Positions 50,344-61,244 of a DNA stretch of 64,000 nucleotides are shown here, in pieces; within the stretch, counting starts at the first letter, position 1, and each line of letters starts with the position of its first letter. The DNA comes from an uncultured Ferrovibrio sp. (lineage in GTDB: Bacteria > Pseudomonadota > Alphaproteobacteria > Ferrovibrionales > Ferrovibrionaceae). Both the position numbers and the translations under genes were made by a program. The notes beneath the pieces are model-generated. The model did no database searches and had not been told where the DNA came from. It saw only the letters and a program-made list of their open reading frames with translations. The stretch spans positions 62,001 through 126,000 of the forward strand of contig NZ_CALGPC010000003.1 of the NCBI RefSeq assembly GCF_937960835.1, read 5' to 3'.

Positions 50344-51573
50344 TCACATCTCGAACAGCAGACGCTGCGGATCCTCGATGCATTCCTTGACCCGCACCAG
50401 GAAGCTGACCGCCTCGCGGCCGTCGATGATGCGGTGGTCGTAAGACAGCGCCAGATACATCATCGGGCGGATCACCACCTGCCCGTTGATGGCCATCGGA
50501 CGCTCCTGGATCTTGTGCATGCCAAGGATGGCCGACTGCGGCGGATTGATGATCGGCGTGGACATCAGCGAGCCGAACACGCCGCCGTTGGAGACGCTGA
50601 AGGTGCCGCCCTGCAGCTCATCAAGGCCAAGCTTGCCGTCACGGGCGCGCTTGCCGAAATCGGCGATCGCCTTCTCGATGCCGGCGAAGGACAGCTGATC
50701 GGCATCGCGGATCACCGGCACGACCAGACCGGTCGGCGTCGAGACCGCGCAGCCGATGTTGTAGTAGTTCTTGAAGACGATATCGTCGCCCTCGATCTCG
50801 GCATTGACCGCCGGGAATTCCTTCAGCGCCTGCACGCAGGCCTTCACGAAGAAGGACATGAAGCCAAGGCGCACGCCATGGCGCTTCTCAAAGGCTTCGA
50901 CATACTGCTTGCGGGCAGCCATCAGCGCCGACATGTCCACCTCGTTGAAGGTGGTCAGCATGGCGGCGGTGTTCTGGGCTTCCTTCAGGCGGCGCGCGAT
51001 GACCTGACGCAGCTTGGACATGCGCTGACGCTCTTCGCGGGCCGCATTGGGGCGCGGACCGGCCGGCACGGCGGGCTTGGCAGCCGGGGCCGCGGCGCCG
51101 CCCTGCAGGAGACCGAGCACATCGCCCTTGGTGACGCGGCCATCCTTGCCGGTGCCGGTCACGCCGGAAACGTCGACGCCCTGCTCGGCAGCCAGCTTGG
51201 CCGCGGCGGGCAGCGGCTGACCAGCCGCAGAACCGCCCTGCGTGGCAGCCGGGGCGGCGGCGGGGGCAGGGGCAGCAGCCTGCGGCGCCTTCGGAGCCTC
51301 AGCCTTGGCAGCCGGCTTCGCGGCAGCGGCACCAGCGCCCGCGGTCAAGGTGGCGAGCAGGTCGCCCACCTGCACGGTGGCGCCTTCCTGAGCAAGCACC
51401 TCGGCCAGCGTGCCGGCTTCCGGCGCGTTGACCTCGACGGTCACCTTGTCGGTTTCGAGTTCGACCAGCAATTGGTCCCGTGCGACCGCCTCGCCCGGCT
51501 TGACGGCCCAGCGGCCCACCGTGGCTTCGGAGATCGATTCCGCCAATTGCGGGACGCGAATTTCGACTGCCAT
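50344..51573 (-). CDS. sucB: 2-oxoglutarate dehydrogenase E2 (dihydrolipoyllysine succinyltransferase)
   Basis: 409 residues. One N-terminal lipoyl domain (lysine in ELETDKVTVEVNAP), a long Ala/Pro-rich hinge, the E1/E3-binding peripheral domain (LAAEQGVDVSGVTGTGKDGR) and the catalytic domain with the active-site HRIIDGREAV (His) and DVAVSTPTGLVVPV-like core. Core of the oxoglutarate dehydrogenase complex. Ribosome site AAGGA. It follows sucA. Confidence 0.95.
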   Translation of the reverse strand: MAVEIRVPQLAESISEATVGRWAVKPGEAVARDQLLVELETDKVTVEVNAPEAGTLAEVLAQEGATVQVGDLLATLTAGAGAAAAKPAAKAEAPKAPQAAAPAPAAAPAATQGGSAAGQPLPAAAKLAAEQGVDVSGVTGTGKDGRVTKGDVLGLLQGGAAAPAAKPAVPAGPRPNAAREERQRMSKLRQVIARRLKEAQNTAAMLTTFNEVDMSALMAARKQYVEAFEKRHGVRLGFMSFFVKACVQALKEFPAVNAEIEGDDIVFKNYYNIGCAVSTPTGLVVPVIRDADQLSFAGIEKAIADFGKRARDGKLGLDELQGGTFSVSNGGVFGSLMSTPIINPPQSAILGMHKIQERPMAINGQVVIRPMMYLALSYDHRIIDGREAVSFLVRVKECIEDPQRLLFEM

Positions 51574-51625
51574 TTCATACTTCCTTTATCTAACGACGCC
51601 CCTCGACTTCAGCCTCGGCGGCCCA

Positions 51626-54514
51626 TCAGGCCGTCAAGGCGTCATCGACCAGCTTCGCCTGCTGTTGGTTATGCTTGCTCATCAGGCCGGTGGCCGGCGA
51701 AGCCGCCTCGACACGGCCGGCATAGACCGGACGCTTCACCTTGGAGCCCATCTCGGTCAGCACATGCTCGATATGCGGCTCGATGAAGCTCCAGGCGCCC
51801 ATATTCTTCGGCTCTTCCTGGCACCAGACGACCACCTTGGCGTTCTTGTAGCGCTGCAGTTCGCTCATCAGCGCCTTATGCGGGAAGGGATACAGCTGCT
51901 CGATGCGCAGGATCACCGTATCCTTCATCTCGCGCTTCTGCCGCTCCTCGAACAGGTCGTAATAGACCTTGCCGGTGCAGAGGATGACGCGCTTGATCTT
52001 CGCATCATCAAGCTGCGCATCGTCCCACAGCACGCGATGGAAGGACGAGCCGGGGCCCATATCGGTCAGCTTCGAAACCGCCAGCTTGTGACGCAGCAGC
52101 GACTTCGGCGTCATCAGGATCAGCGGCTTGCGGAACTTGCGATGGATCTGCCGGCGCAGGATGTGGAAGTAGTTCGCCGGCGTGGTGCAGTTCGCCACCT
52201 GCATGTTGTCTTCGGCGCAGAGCTGCAGATAGCGCTCCAGGCGGGCCGAGCTGTGCTCCGGACCCTGGCCTTCATAGCCATGCGGCAGCAGGACGGTGAG
52301 GCCCGACATGCGCATCCACTTGGCTTCGCCCGAGGAGATGAACTGGTCGAACACCACCTGCGCGCCGTTAGCGAAGTCGCCGAACTGCGCTTCCCACATG
52401 ACCAGCGCGTTCGGCTCGGCCAGGCTGTAGCCATACTCAAAGCCAAGCACCGCGGCCTCCGACAGCAAGCTGTCGATCACCTCGTAATGGGCCTGGCCCT
52501 CGGCGATATGGTTGAGCGGCACATAGCGCTCTTCCGTCTGCTGGTCGTGCCAGACGCTGTGGCGCTGGCTGAAGGTCCCGCGGCCGCAATCCTGGCCCGA
52601 CAGGCGGACCGGGAAGCCTTCGAGCTGCAGCGAGCCGAAGGCCAAAGCTTCCGCCGTCGCCCAGTCGATGCCTTCGCCGGCCTCGATGGCATTGCGGCGA
52701 TTCTGCACGTTGCGCGCCAGCGTCTTGTGAATGTTGAAGCCTTCCGGAATCGTCGTGATCGCCCGGCCGATCTTCTTCAGCGTCTCGATCTCCACCGCGG
52801 TGGTGCCGCGGCGGTCCTCGCCGGAGGCGATCTCCAGGCCCGACCACTTGCCTTCCAGCCAGTCAGCCTTGTTGGGCTTGAAGGACTTCGAGGCCTCCAG
52901 CTCTTCCTCCAGGCGGTTCTGGAATTCGGTCACCATCGCCTCGGCTTCCGCCTCGGTGACGACGCCCTCCTCGATCAGCCGCTTGGCATAGATCTGCCGC
53001 GTCGTCGGATGCGTGGCGATCGTGCGGTACATGATCGGCTGGGTGAACGACGGATCGTCGGTCTCGTTATGGCCGTGACGGCGATAACAGAACAGGTCGA
53101 TGACCACGTCCTTCTTGAACTTCTGGCGGAACTCGGTGGCGATCTTCGCCACATGAGTCACCGCTTCCGGATCGTCGCCGTTGACATGGAAGATCGGCGC
53201 CTGCACCACCTTCGCGCCATCCGACGGATAGGGCGAGGAGCGCGAATAGGACGGATTGGTCGTGAACCCGATCTGGTTGTTGACGATGATGTGGATCGTG
53301 CCGCCGGTGCGATAGCCGCGCAGCTCGGACAGCGCGAAGCATTCCGCCACCACGCCCTGGCCGGCGAAAGCCGCGTCGCCATGCAGCAGCACGGTCAGCA
53401 CCTGCTCGCGCTCGGTGTCGCCATACTGGGTTTGCTTGGCGCGCGCCTTGCCCAAGCAGACCGGATCGACGATCTCAAGATGCGACGGGTTGGCCGCCAG
53501 CGACAGGTGCACCTTGTTGCCGTCGAACTCGCGGTCGGCGGAAACGCCAAGGTGATACTTCACGTCGCCCGAACCCTGGAAATCGTCCGGGTGGTAGGCC
53601 ATGCCCTTGAATTCGGAGAAGATCGCGCGATACGGCTTGGCCATCACGTTGGCCAGCACATTGAGGCGGCCGCGATGCGGCATGCCGAGCACGATCTCGC
53701 GCAGGCCGAGCTGGCCGCCGCGCTTGATGATCGCTTCCATCGCCGGGATCAGCGCTTCGCCGCCTTCCAGGCCGAAGCGCTTGGTGCCGGTGAACTTCAT
53801 GTGGCAGAAGCGCTCGAAGATCTCGCCTTCCACCAGCTTGTTCAGGATCGCCTTCTTGCCCTCGGGCGTGAACTGGACTTCCTTGTCGCGCCCTTCAATG
53901 CGCTGCTGGATCCAGGCCTTCTGCTCGGGGTGATAGATGTGCATGAACTCGACGCCGATGGTCGAGCAGTAGGTGCGGCGCAGGATCTGGAGGATTTCGC
54001 GCAGCGTCGCGGTCTCCAGGCCCAGCATATTGTCGATGAAGATCGGCCGGTCCATGTCGGCTTCGGTGAAGCCGTAGGTTTCCGGCTCAAGCTCGGGATG
54101 CTCGCCGGGCGCCTGGATGCCGAGCGGATCGAGCTGCGCCTTGAGATGGCCGCGGATGCGGTAGTTGCGGATCAGCATCGCCGCGCGGATGGTATCCAGC
54201 GCAGCGGCGCGGGCATCGGCGGCGGAGGCGCCGGCCTTGGTGGCGCGCTCGGCGGCCTTGACCGCCTTGCCCTGCGGGCCGAGCAGGCCTTCGTCCTCCA
54301 GCGGCACCAGCGAAGCCGGCGGCGCCCAGGAGGGGCGGCTCAGCGCCTGTTCGGGCTTGGCGAAATCTTCGCCCAGCGCCTCGAAGAACTGCCGCCAGGA
54401 GGCGTCGACGCTGTTGGGGTTGGCAACGTACTTGGCATACAGCTCCTCAACGAAGGTGCTGTTGCCACCGTAGAGGAACTGCGTGCGTTCAAGCTGCGCC
54501 GTCATCGATGTCAT
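51626..54514 (-). CDS. sucA: 2-oxoglutarate dehydrogenase E1 component
   Basis: 962 residues. Thiamine-diphosphate-dependent decarboxylase of 2-oxoglutarate. N-terminal E2-binding segment FLYGGNSTFVEELYAKYV, ThDP site (GDAAFAGQGVVAECFALSEL and NNQIGFTT), GMPHRGRLNVLANVM and the C-terminal LLPHGYEGQGPEHSSARLER. Two ATGs near 54514 and 54505 give the same protein within three residues. Between sucD and sucB in the operon. Confidence 0.95.
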   Translation of the reverse strand: MTSMTAQLERTQFLYGGNSTFVEELYAKYVANPNSVDASWRQFFEALGEDFAKPEQALSRPSWAPPASLVPLEDEGLLGPQGKAVKAAERATKAGASAADARAAALDTIRAAMLIRNYRIRGHLKAQLDPLGIQAPGEHPELEPETYGFTEADMDRPIFIDNMLGLETATLREILQILRRTYCSTIGVEFMHIYHPEQKAWIQQRIEGRDKEVQFTPEGKKAILNKLVEGEIFERFCHMKFTGTKRFGLEGGEALIPAMEAIIKRGGQLGLREIVLGMPHRGRLNVLANVMAKPYRAIFSEFKGMAYHPDDFQGSGDVKYHLGVSADREFDGNKVHLSLAANPSHLEIVDPVCLGKARAKQTQYGDTEREQVLTVLLHGDAAFAGQGVVAECFALSELRGYRTGGTIHIIVNNQIGFTTNPSYSRSSPYPSDGAKVVQAPIFHVNGDDPEAVTHVAKIATEFRQKFKKDVVIDLFCYRRHGHNETDDPSFTQPIMYRTIATHPTTRQIYAKRLIEEGVVTEAEAEAMVTEFQNRLEEELEASKSFKPNKADWLEGKWSGLEIASGEDRRGTTAVEIETLKKIGRAITTIPEGFNIHKTLARNVQNRRNAIEAGEGIDWATAEALAFGSLQLEGFPVRLSGQDCGRGTFSQRHSVWHDQQTEERYVPLNHIAEGQAHYEVIDSLLSEAAVLGFEYGYSLAEPNALVMWEAQFGDFANGAQVVFDQFISSGEAKWMRMSGLTVLLPHGYEGQGPEHSSARLERYLQLCAEDNMQVANCTTPANYFHILRRQIHRKFRKPLILMTPKSLLRHKLAVSKLTDMGPGSSFHRVLWDDAQLDDAKIKRVILCTGKVYYDLFEERQKREMKDTVILRIEQLYPFPHKALMSELQRYKNAKVVVWCQEEPKNMGAWSFIEPHIEHVLTEMGSKVKRPVYAGRVEAASPATGLMSKHNQQQAKLVDDALTA

Positions 54515-54555
54515 GGCGCCGCTTGTTGGCCGGCGCCGTCCTCTGGTTACTTCGG

Positions 54556-55434
54556 TTACTTCCCGTTCAACAGATCGACCAAGGTGGTGCCAAGCGCTGC
54601 CGGGCTATCCGACACACGGATGCCGGCCGATCGCATGGCATCCAGCTTGGTATTCGCGTCGCCCTTGCCGCCCGAGATGATGGCGCCGGCATGACCCATG
54701 CGGCGGCCCGGAGGCGCGGTGCGACCGGCGATGAAGCCAACCGTCGGCTTCTTCACCTTCGACTTCTTCAGAAACTCGGCGGCTTCCTCTTCGGCGCTGC
54801 CGCCGATCTCGCCGATCATGATGATGCACTCGGTTTCCGGATCGCCCAGGAACAGGTCGAGCGCATCGATGAAGTTGGTGCCGTTGACCGGGTCGCCGCC
54901 GATGCCGATGCAGGTGGTCTGGCCGAGACCGGCCGCAGTCGTCTGCGCCACCGCTTCATAGGTCAGGGTGCCGGAGCGCGACACGATGCCGACCTTGCCG
55001 CGGCGATGGATATGACCCGGCATGATGCCGATCTTGCACTCGCCCGGCGTGATCACGCCCGGGCAGTTCGGACCGATCAGGCGGGTCTTGCTGCCGCTGA
55101 GCGCGCGCTTGACCTTCACCATATCCAGCACCGGGATGCCTTCGGTGATGCAGACCACCAGCGGGATCTCGGCGTCGATGGCTTCAAGGATCGAGTCGGC
55201 CGCAAACGGCGGCGGCACGTAGATCACAGAGGCATTGGCGCCGGTCTTCTCGACCGCCTCGGCCACGGTGTTGAACACCGGCAGACCGAGATGCGTGGTG
55301 CCGCCCTTACCCGGGGTGACGCCGCCGACCATCTTCGTGCCGTAGGCGATCGCCTGTTCAGTATGGAAGGTGCCCTGGCTGCCAGTGATGCCCTGGCAGA
55401 TGACCTTGGTGTCCTTGTTAACGAGAACGGCCAT
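54556..55434 (-). CDS. sucD: Succinate-CoA ligase alpha subunit
   Basis: 292 residues. Converts succinyl-CoA to succinate with nucleotide triphosphate formation. CoA-binding GITGSQGTFHTEQAIAYG, NCPGVITPGECKIGIMPGH and the phosphorylated His in GHAGAIISGGKGDANTK. Its ATG directly follows the sucC stop codon, indicating coupled translation. Confidence 0.96.
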   Translation of the reverse strand: MAVLVNKDTKVICQGITGSQGTFHTEQAIAYGTKMVGGVTPGKGGTTHLGLPVFNTVAEAVEKTGANASVIYVPPPFAADSILEAIDAEIPLVVCITEGIPVLDMVKVKRALSGSKTRLIGPNCPGVITPGECKIGIMPGHIHRRGKVGIVSRSGTLTYEAVAQTTAAGLGQTTCIGIGGDPVNGTNFIDALDLFLGDPETECIIMIGEIGGSAEEEAAEFLKKSKVKKPTVGFIAGRTAPPGRRMGHAGAIISGGKGDANTKLDAMRSAGIRVSDSPAALGTTLVDLLNGK

Positions 55435-56604
<1,170 letters not shown>

Positions 56605-56824
56605 GCTGACCTACGGGTTTCGGACCAGAGGCGGGAGCCCAGGTTATGCGGATTGCCGTTCGGGGCCGAGGTTATAGCAGCCTGTCGAAAGCCTGCAACC
56701 TTTGCTCCTGCTGAAAGCAGGGGTTTTCGACGAAAGTTCACGGACTTGCGTTCGGCCCCTGCACGCCGCCGTGACCATGGTCACGGAAATATCTGTACTT
56801 TGCCGGATGAGCTGATGGCCGCCC

Positions 56825-57571
56825 TCAGCGGCGGCGGCGCAACTCGCGCCCCTGGCTCGGACCGTCTCCGTAGGAGAAAAGCCGGCTGCTCAACTCTGGG
56901 TTGAAGTCAATCTGACTAAGCGAGATTGAGGTGGTCTTGCCCTGCGCGTCGGTCACGGTCCAGCCGGCGAATTCCAGCGGCCTGTCCCCGAAGACCAGGG
57001 TCAGCGTGCCTTCCTTGGGACGCGAGGGTTCGAACAGGGTGACCCGCAGGATGGCCGCCCCGCGCTCCACCTTGGCTATGCCGACGCTGTCGTCGAATTT
57101 GACCTCATCGCGCAGCAGCATATCCAGCGGCGTGGCACCCAGCGGGATACGCTCCACACTGCGCAGCTCACGATCCTCCATGATGATATAGGCGCCGTCG
57201 GAAACGATCAGCATCGGCACCGGCGGATCGAATTCAAAGCGGAAGCGGCCAGGCCGGCTCAAGAAAATCTGGCCTTCGGCGGCATTGCCGTCAGGGCCGA
57301 CCTGAAGGAATCGGCCTTTCATCGTGCGGACGCTGTTGAAATAGCCGGCGATGCGCTGCAGGTCCTGGCGGTCCTGCTGGGTCAGTTGCGCGCTGGCAGG
57401 TGCGGCGGCATAGGCCACCGGCAGGGTCAGCTGCGCCGCAGCGGCAGTAACCGCCATGGCCAGCAGAAAACGGCGGCGGCTCAAGGCCCGGTCTTGAGAG
57501 TCTTGAGACTGAACGACCGTGTCCTGAGCGAGAAGGCCCTGAGCGGCGATGGCGGGAAATGTTGGAAGCAT
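56825..57571 (-). CDS. LolA-like outer-membrane lipoprotein carrier
   Basis: About 248 residues. A long N-terminal region ends in a Tat-like signal ALSRRRFLLAMAVTAAAAQL, followed by the LolA core: QRIAGYFNSVRTMKGRFLQV, FLSRPGRFRFEFDPP, the LTLVFGDRPLEFAGWTVTDAQGK segment and IDFNPELSS. LolA-type chaperones shuttle lipoproteins across the periplasm to LolB. The ~40 residues before the signal are unusual and an internal start is likely; ATG 57571 is kept as the first plausible one. Confidence 0.83.
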   Translation of the reverse strand: MLPTFPAIAAQGLLAQDTVVQSQDSQDRALSRRRFLLAMAVTAAAAQLTLPVAYAAAPASAQLTQQDRQDLQRIAGYFNSVRTMKGRFLQVGPDGNAAEGQIFLSRPGRFRFEFDPPVPMLIVSDGAYIIMEDRELRSVERIPLGATPLDMLLRDEVKFDDSVGIAKVERGAAILRVTLFEPSRPKEGTLTLVFGDRPLEFAGWTVTDAQGKTTSISLSQIDFNPELSSRLFSYGDGPSQGRELRRRR

Positions 57572-57651
57572 GGTTTGAGGCGTAGCCGTCGGGCGTGGCG
57601 AAATCAAGGCGGGCCGCTTACTCTTCCATGACAGCGATAGGAGCGCGCATC

Positions 57652-57975
57652 ATGATCCTCACCAGCACCGACAGCGTCGAAGGCCGCAAGATCACTGCCT
57701 ATCTCGGCATCGTGGCCGGCGAGGCCGTGATGGGCACCAACATCTTCCGGGATTTCTTCGCCGGCATCACCGATATCCTCGGTGGCCGCTCCGGCGGTTA
57801 TGAAAAGGAGCTGCGCAAGGCCAAGGCGCTGGCGCTGGAAAGCCTGGTGGACGAAGCCAAGCAGCTCGGCGCCGATGCCGTGGTCGGCCTTGATCTCGAT
57901 TATCAGCAGATCGGCGGCACCGACAGGCAGATGCTGCTGGTCGCGGCGAGCGGCACGGCCGTCAAACTGGGATAA
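57652..57975 (+). CDS. YbjQ/UPF0145 family protein
   Basis: 107 residues. MILTSTDSVEGRKITAYLG and GEAVMGTNIFRDFFAGITD..GGRSGGYEKEL match the YbjQ family exactly; it forms a small pentameric barrel of unknown function, often annotated as heavy-metal binding. ATG 57652 has AGGAG 10 bases upstream. Transcribed divergently from the LolA gene. Confidence 0.92.
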   Translation: MILTSTDSVEGRKITAYLGIVAGEAVMGTNIFRDFFAGITDILGGRSGGYEKELRKAKALALESLVDEAKQLGADAVVGLDLDYQQIGGTDRQMLLVAASGTAVKLG

Positions 57976-58066
57976 TCCTTCCACACATCCAAAAGCCCGG
58001 CCAAAAGCCCGGCGCGAACGGCTGCGCTTTCCGTCTTTTCGGCTGATCTTTGTGGTTGAAATGAAA

Positions 58067-58076
58067 CGAACGTTCG
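58067..58076. promoter_or_regulatory. TetR-type palindrome before the alpha/beta-hydrolase gene
   Basis: CGAACGTTCG, a perfect 10-base palindrome, 37 bases upstream of the hydrolase ATG. Just after it, ATGGCATTCT (58082-58091) and AGAATATGCCAT (58105-58116) make an imperfect inverted repeat that reaches over the start codon. No TetR-type gene lies nearby, so any regulator is encoded elsewhere. Confidence 0.55.
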
Positions 58077-58112
58077 ATATTATGGCATTCTACATCCAGC
58101 CGAGAATATGCC

Positions 58113-59069
58113 ATGACGCGCCCAACCGCCCCTCTTCGCCCTTCTTCCGCAAAAAGCACGAATATTCGTGCTATTATTAACGTACTGGCCAGTCGGCTGG
58201 TCTTGAAAGCTGCTTTTCGTCTTGCACCGGGCTGGGCTGCAGCCTACGCAGCCCGGCTTTTCCTCATCCCGCTCCGCCGCCCCGCTCCCAGTCGCTCAGG
58301 ATATACCTTCCGCGGAGCGCCCCTTGCGGTCGAGGCGCCATCCGGCCCGGTGGCCGCCTGGCTTTATGGCCGGCGCGAAAATCCCGCCGGCCCGGCCATC
58401 CTGCTCGTGCATGGCTGGGAAGATGATCATCGCAGCTGGGCAGGTCTCGCGGATAAGCTGGTCCGGCGCGGCTATCAGGTACTGACCCTGGATCTGCCCG
58501 GCCACGGCCGCAGCAAGGCCAAGCTCGCCAGCCTTCCCATCCAGGCAGCCGCCATCGCCGCAGTCGCCCGCGAAGCAAACGCGCTGGGCCTTACGCCCTT
58601 CCGGGCCGTAATCGCGCATTCGCTGGGCGGGACGGCGACGCTGATTGCCGCAACCGAGATGGGGCTGCGGGCGGAGCGTTTTGCGATCCTCGCCGCGCCG
58701 AACCATCCCCGCCTCTTTGCCGGCGCGCTGATGAAGGTCTATGGGCTGAATCAGCAGCGCACGGCGAAAGCCTTTGCCGAGATCGAGCGGCTCGTCGGCC
58801 GCAGCATGGATTCGCTTTACCTGCCGCCCAAGCTGCGGCAGCTCGCAGCACCAGGCCTGATCCTGCATAGCCGCGACGACAGGACGGTGCCGCTGCAGCA
58901 TAGCCAGGAGAATGCCGCCGCCTGGCCGCAGGCAGATTTCCGCATCCTCAACGGCCTAGGCCATCGCCGCCTGATGACCGATCCAGGCGTGCACGAGATG
59001 CTGCTGCATTTCGTAACGGCCGACGCGCCAGCGGATGCATTTGGGCTGAAGCCTGAGGTGGCTGCGTAA
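58113..59069 (+). CDS. Alpha/beta-hydrolase
   Basis: 318 residues. AILLVHGWEDDHRSWAGLAD (oxyanion region), the nucleophile elbow AVIAHSLGGTATL (Ser near residue 170) and a C-terminal His in LNGLGHRRLM. Esterase or lipase family; substrate unknown. The first ~60 residues are Arg/Pro/Ala-rich and include a hydrophobic stretch. Controlled perhaps by the palindrome at 58067. Confidence 0.83.
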   Translation: MTRPTAPLRPSSAKSTNIRAIINVLASRLVLKAAFRLAPGWAAAYAARLFLIPLRRPAPSRSGYTFRGAPLAVEAPSGPVAAWLYGRRENPAGPAILLVHGWEDDHRSWAGLADKLVRRGYQVLTLDLPGHGRSKAKLASLPIQAAAIAAVAREANALGLTPFRAVIAHSLGGTATLIAATEMGLRAERFAILAAPNHPRLFAGALMKVYGLNQQRTAKAFAEIERLVGRSMDSLYLPPKLRQLAAPGLILHSRDDRTVPLQHSQENAAAWPQADFRILNGLGHRRLMTDPGVHEMLLHFVTADAPADAFGLKPEVAA

Positions 59070-59119
59070 AAACCCGTCAGCGTCATGCCCAGCCTTAACG
59101 CCCAGCTACCATAGCCCCT

Positions 59120-59956
59120 CTACTTCAGCGCCGCCGCGTGATGGGCAATGTGATCGCCGATGAAGCTGGCGATGAAATAATAGCTGTGATCGTAGCCCGG
59201 CTGCAGACGCAGCTGCACCGGAATGCCAGTCTTGCTGGCCGCCGCGACGAAAAGCTGCAGCTTGAGTTGGGTCTCCAGGAACTCATCCGCACTGCCCTGA
59301 TCGATCAGCACCGGCTTGCGCCAAGCCGTTTGCGTAGCCAGCGCGGTGGCATCGTAAGCACTCCATGCGGAGCGATCTGCTCCAAGATACCCTGCGAAAG
59401 CTTTTTGCCCCCAAGGCACCTGCATCGGCGCAACGATGGGAGCGAAGGCGGAGACGGATCGATATTGCTGCGGGTTGCGGAAAGCGCAGACGAGCGCGCC
59501 ATGGCCGCCCATGGAATGGCCAAAGATTCCAGCACGGGCGCTATCGACTGGGAAATGCCGCGCCATCAGCGCCGGCAATTCCGCCGTGATGTAGGAATAC
59601 ATCCGGTAATGTTTCGACCACGGCGCCTCGGTTGCATCAACATAGAAGCCCGCGCCGGAGCCGAAATCGTATGCGTCGTTCTCACCTGGCAAATTGACCC
59701 CTCGTGGAGACGTGTCCGGCGCCACGAGGATCAGGCCATGTTCGGCGGCATAACGCTGGGCGCCGGCCTTGGCCGTCACATTCTCCCAAGTGCAGGTCAA
59801 TCCCGACAGATAATAAAGCACCGGAAGCCTGGCGCCGTCTGCCGCCTGCGGCGGCAGGTAGATGGAGAACTCCATCCGGCAGTCAAGCACGGCTGATGCA
59901 TGCGCCCAGACTTCCTGCCGGCCGCCGAAGCAGGCCCATTGTTTGATGCGTTCCAT
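59120..59956 (-). CDS. fghA: S-formylglutathione hydrolase
   Basis: 278 residues. Esterase-D family enzyme that releases formate from S-formylglutathione, the last step of glutathione-dependent formaldehyde removal. The oxyanion-hole start LPVLYYLSGLTCTWENV, the nucleophile GHSMGGHGALV and the catalytic His in YDHSYYF are all in place. It lies 12 bases after frmA on the same strand. Confidence 0.94.
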   Translation of the reverse strand: MERIKQWACFGGRQEVWAHASAVLDCRMEFSIYLPPQAADGARLPVLYYLSGLTCTWENVTAKAGAQRYAAEHGLILVAPDTSPRGVNLPGENDAYDFGSGAGFYVDATEAPWSKHYRMYSYITAELPALMARHFPVDSARAGIFGHSMGGHGALVCAFRNPQQYRSVSAFAPIVAPMQVPWGQKAFAGYLGADRSAWSAYDATALATQTAWRKPVLIDQGSADEFLETQLKLQLFVAAASKTGIPVQLRLQPGYDHSYYFIASFIGDHIAHHAAALK

Positions 59957-59968
59957 CAGACAGCTGCC

Positions 59969-61081
59969 CTAGAACGTGACGACCGAGCGGATAGACTTGC
60001 CCTCATGCATCAGGTCGAAGGCATCGTTGATCTTTTCCAGCGGCATCACATGGGTGATCAGATCGTCGATATTGATCTTGCCATCCATATACCATTCGAC
60101 GATCTGCGGCACGTCGCTGCGCCCGCGCGCGCCGCCGAAGGCTGAACCTTTCCAGACGCGTCCGGTAACGAGCTGGAAAGGCCGCGTGGAGATCTCCGCA
60201 CCTGACGGCGCCACGCCGATGATGATGCTTTCGCCCCAGCCCTTGTGGCAGCATTCCAGCGCCTGGCGCATGGTCTTCACATTGCCGATGCACTCGAAGC
60301 TGTAATCGGCACCGCCCTTGGTCAGATTGACGAGATACGGGACCAATTCGTCATCCTTCATGTCCTTCGGGTTGACGAAATGTGTCATGCCGAATTTCTC
60401 GGCCATTTCCTTGCGGGCCGGGTTGATGTCGACGCCGACAATCATGTTGGCGCCGACCATGCGCGCGCCCTGGATGACATTGAGGCCGATGCCGCCAAGG
60501 CCGAAGACCACGACATTGCTGCCTGGGGTGACTTTCGCCGTATAGATCACCGCGCCTATGCCGGTGGTGACGCCGCAGCCGATATAGCAGACCTTATCGA
60601 AAGGCGCGTCCTCGCGGATCTTCGCAACAGCAATTTCCGGCAGCACCGTGTAATTGGCGAAGGTGGAGGTACCCATATAATGCCAGATGGTCTCGCCGCG
60701 GCAGGAGAAGCGCGACGTGCCATCCGGCATTACGCCCTGGCCTTGCGTGATGCGGATCGACTGGCAGAGATTGGTCTTGCGGCTGAGGCAGTATTCGCAT
60801 TGCCGGCATTCCGGCGTGTAGAGCGGGATGACGTGATCGCCCTTCTTCACGCTGGTCACGCCCGGACCGATATCGACCACCACGCCGGCGCCTTCATGGC
60901 CAAGGATGCAGGGGAACTTGCCTTCCGAATCCATACCTGAGAGCGTGTAGGCATCGGTATGGCAGACGCCGGTGGCCTTGATCTCGACCAGCACCTCGCC
61001 CGCCTTCGGTCCTTCCAACTTCACCGTTTCAATGCTGAGCGGCTTTTTCGCTTCGAAGGCGACGGCGGCGCGGACTTCCAT
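59969..61081 (-). CDS. frmA: S-(hydroxymethyl)glutathione dehydrogenase / class III alcohol dehydrogenase
   Basis: 370 residues. Oxidises the spontaneous adduct of formaldehyde and glutathione with NAD+. Catalytic zinc site in ATGVCHTDAYTLSG, structural zinc in ECRQCEYCLSRKTNLC, the class III-specific GTSTFANYTVLPE, and the NAD loop VVFGLGGIGLNVIQGA. ATG 61081 has AGGAGG upstream. Forms frmA-fghA with the hydrolase downstream. Confidence 0.96.
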   Translation of the reverse strand: MEVRAAVAFEAKKPLSIETVKLEGPKAGEVLVEIKATGVCHTDAYTLSGMDSEGKFPCILGHEGAGVVVDIGPGVTSVKKGDHVIPLYTPECRQCEYCLSRKTNLCQSIRITQGQGVMPDGTSRFSCRGETIWHYMGTSTFANYTVLPEIAVAKIREDAPFDKVCYIGCGVTTGIGAVIYTAKVTPGSNVVVFGLGGIGLNVIQGARMVGANMIVGVDINPARKEMAEKFGMTHFVNPKDMKDDELVPYLVNLTKGGADYSFECIGNVKTMRQALECCHKGWGESIIIGVAPSGAEISTRPFQLVTGRVWKGSAFGGARGRSDVPQIVEWYMDGKINIDDLITHVMPLEKINDAFDLMHEGKSIRSVVTF

Positions 61082-61193
61082 GGGGCTTCCTCCTTGGGTT
61101 TGTGCCACCTGGATGATAACCCGCCTGCGCTTTGGGGAAAGCCCGAATTACCGAGATGAAACAGCTTCAAGATGAGGGTTCATGAATAAAACA

Positions 61194-61219
61194 AAACCCC
61201 GGCATCGCTGCCGGGGTTT
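61194..61219 (-). terminator. Intrinsic terminator downstream of ftsK
   Basis: AAACCCCGGCA-TCGC-TGCCGGGGTTT, an 11-base-pair stem. On the minus strand it is followed by TGTTTTATT and lies 26 bases beyond the ftsK stop. Confidence 0.9.
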
Positions 61220-61244
61220 GCATGTCATCTGAAATCTCATCAAG

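Noticed and set aside
48901..51786. Long plus-strand frames opposite lpd and sucB
   Set aside because: Composition is His/Gln/Arg-rich noise antisense to well-supported enzymes.
51410..54694. A 1,094-codon open frame on the plus strand
   Set aside because: It lies wholly antisense to sucA, shows no family features and reflects GC-rich codon bias in the opposite strand.
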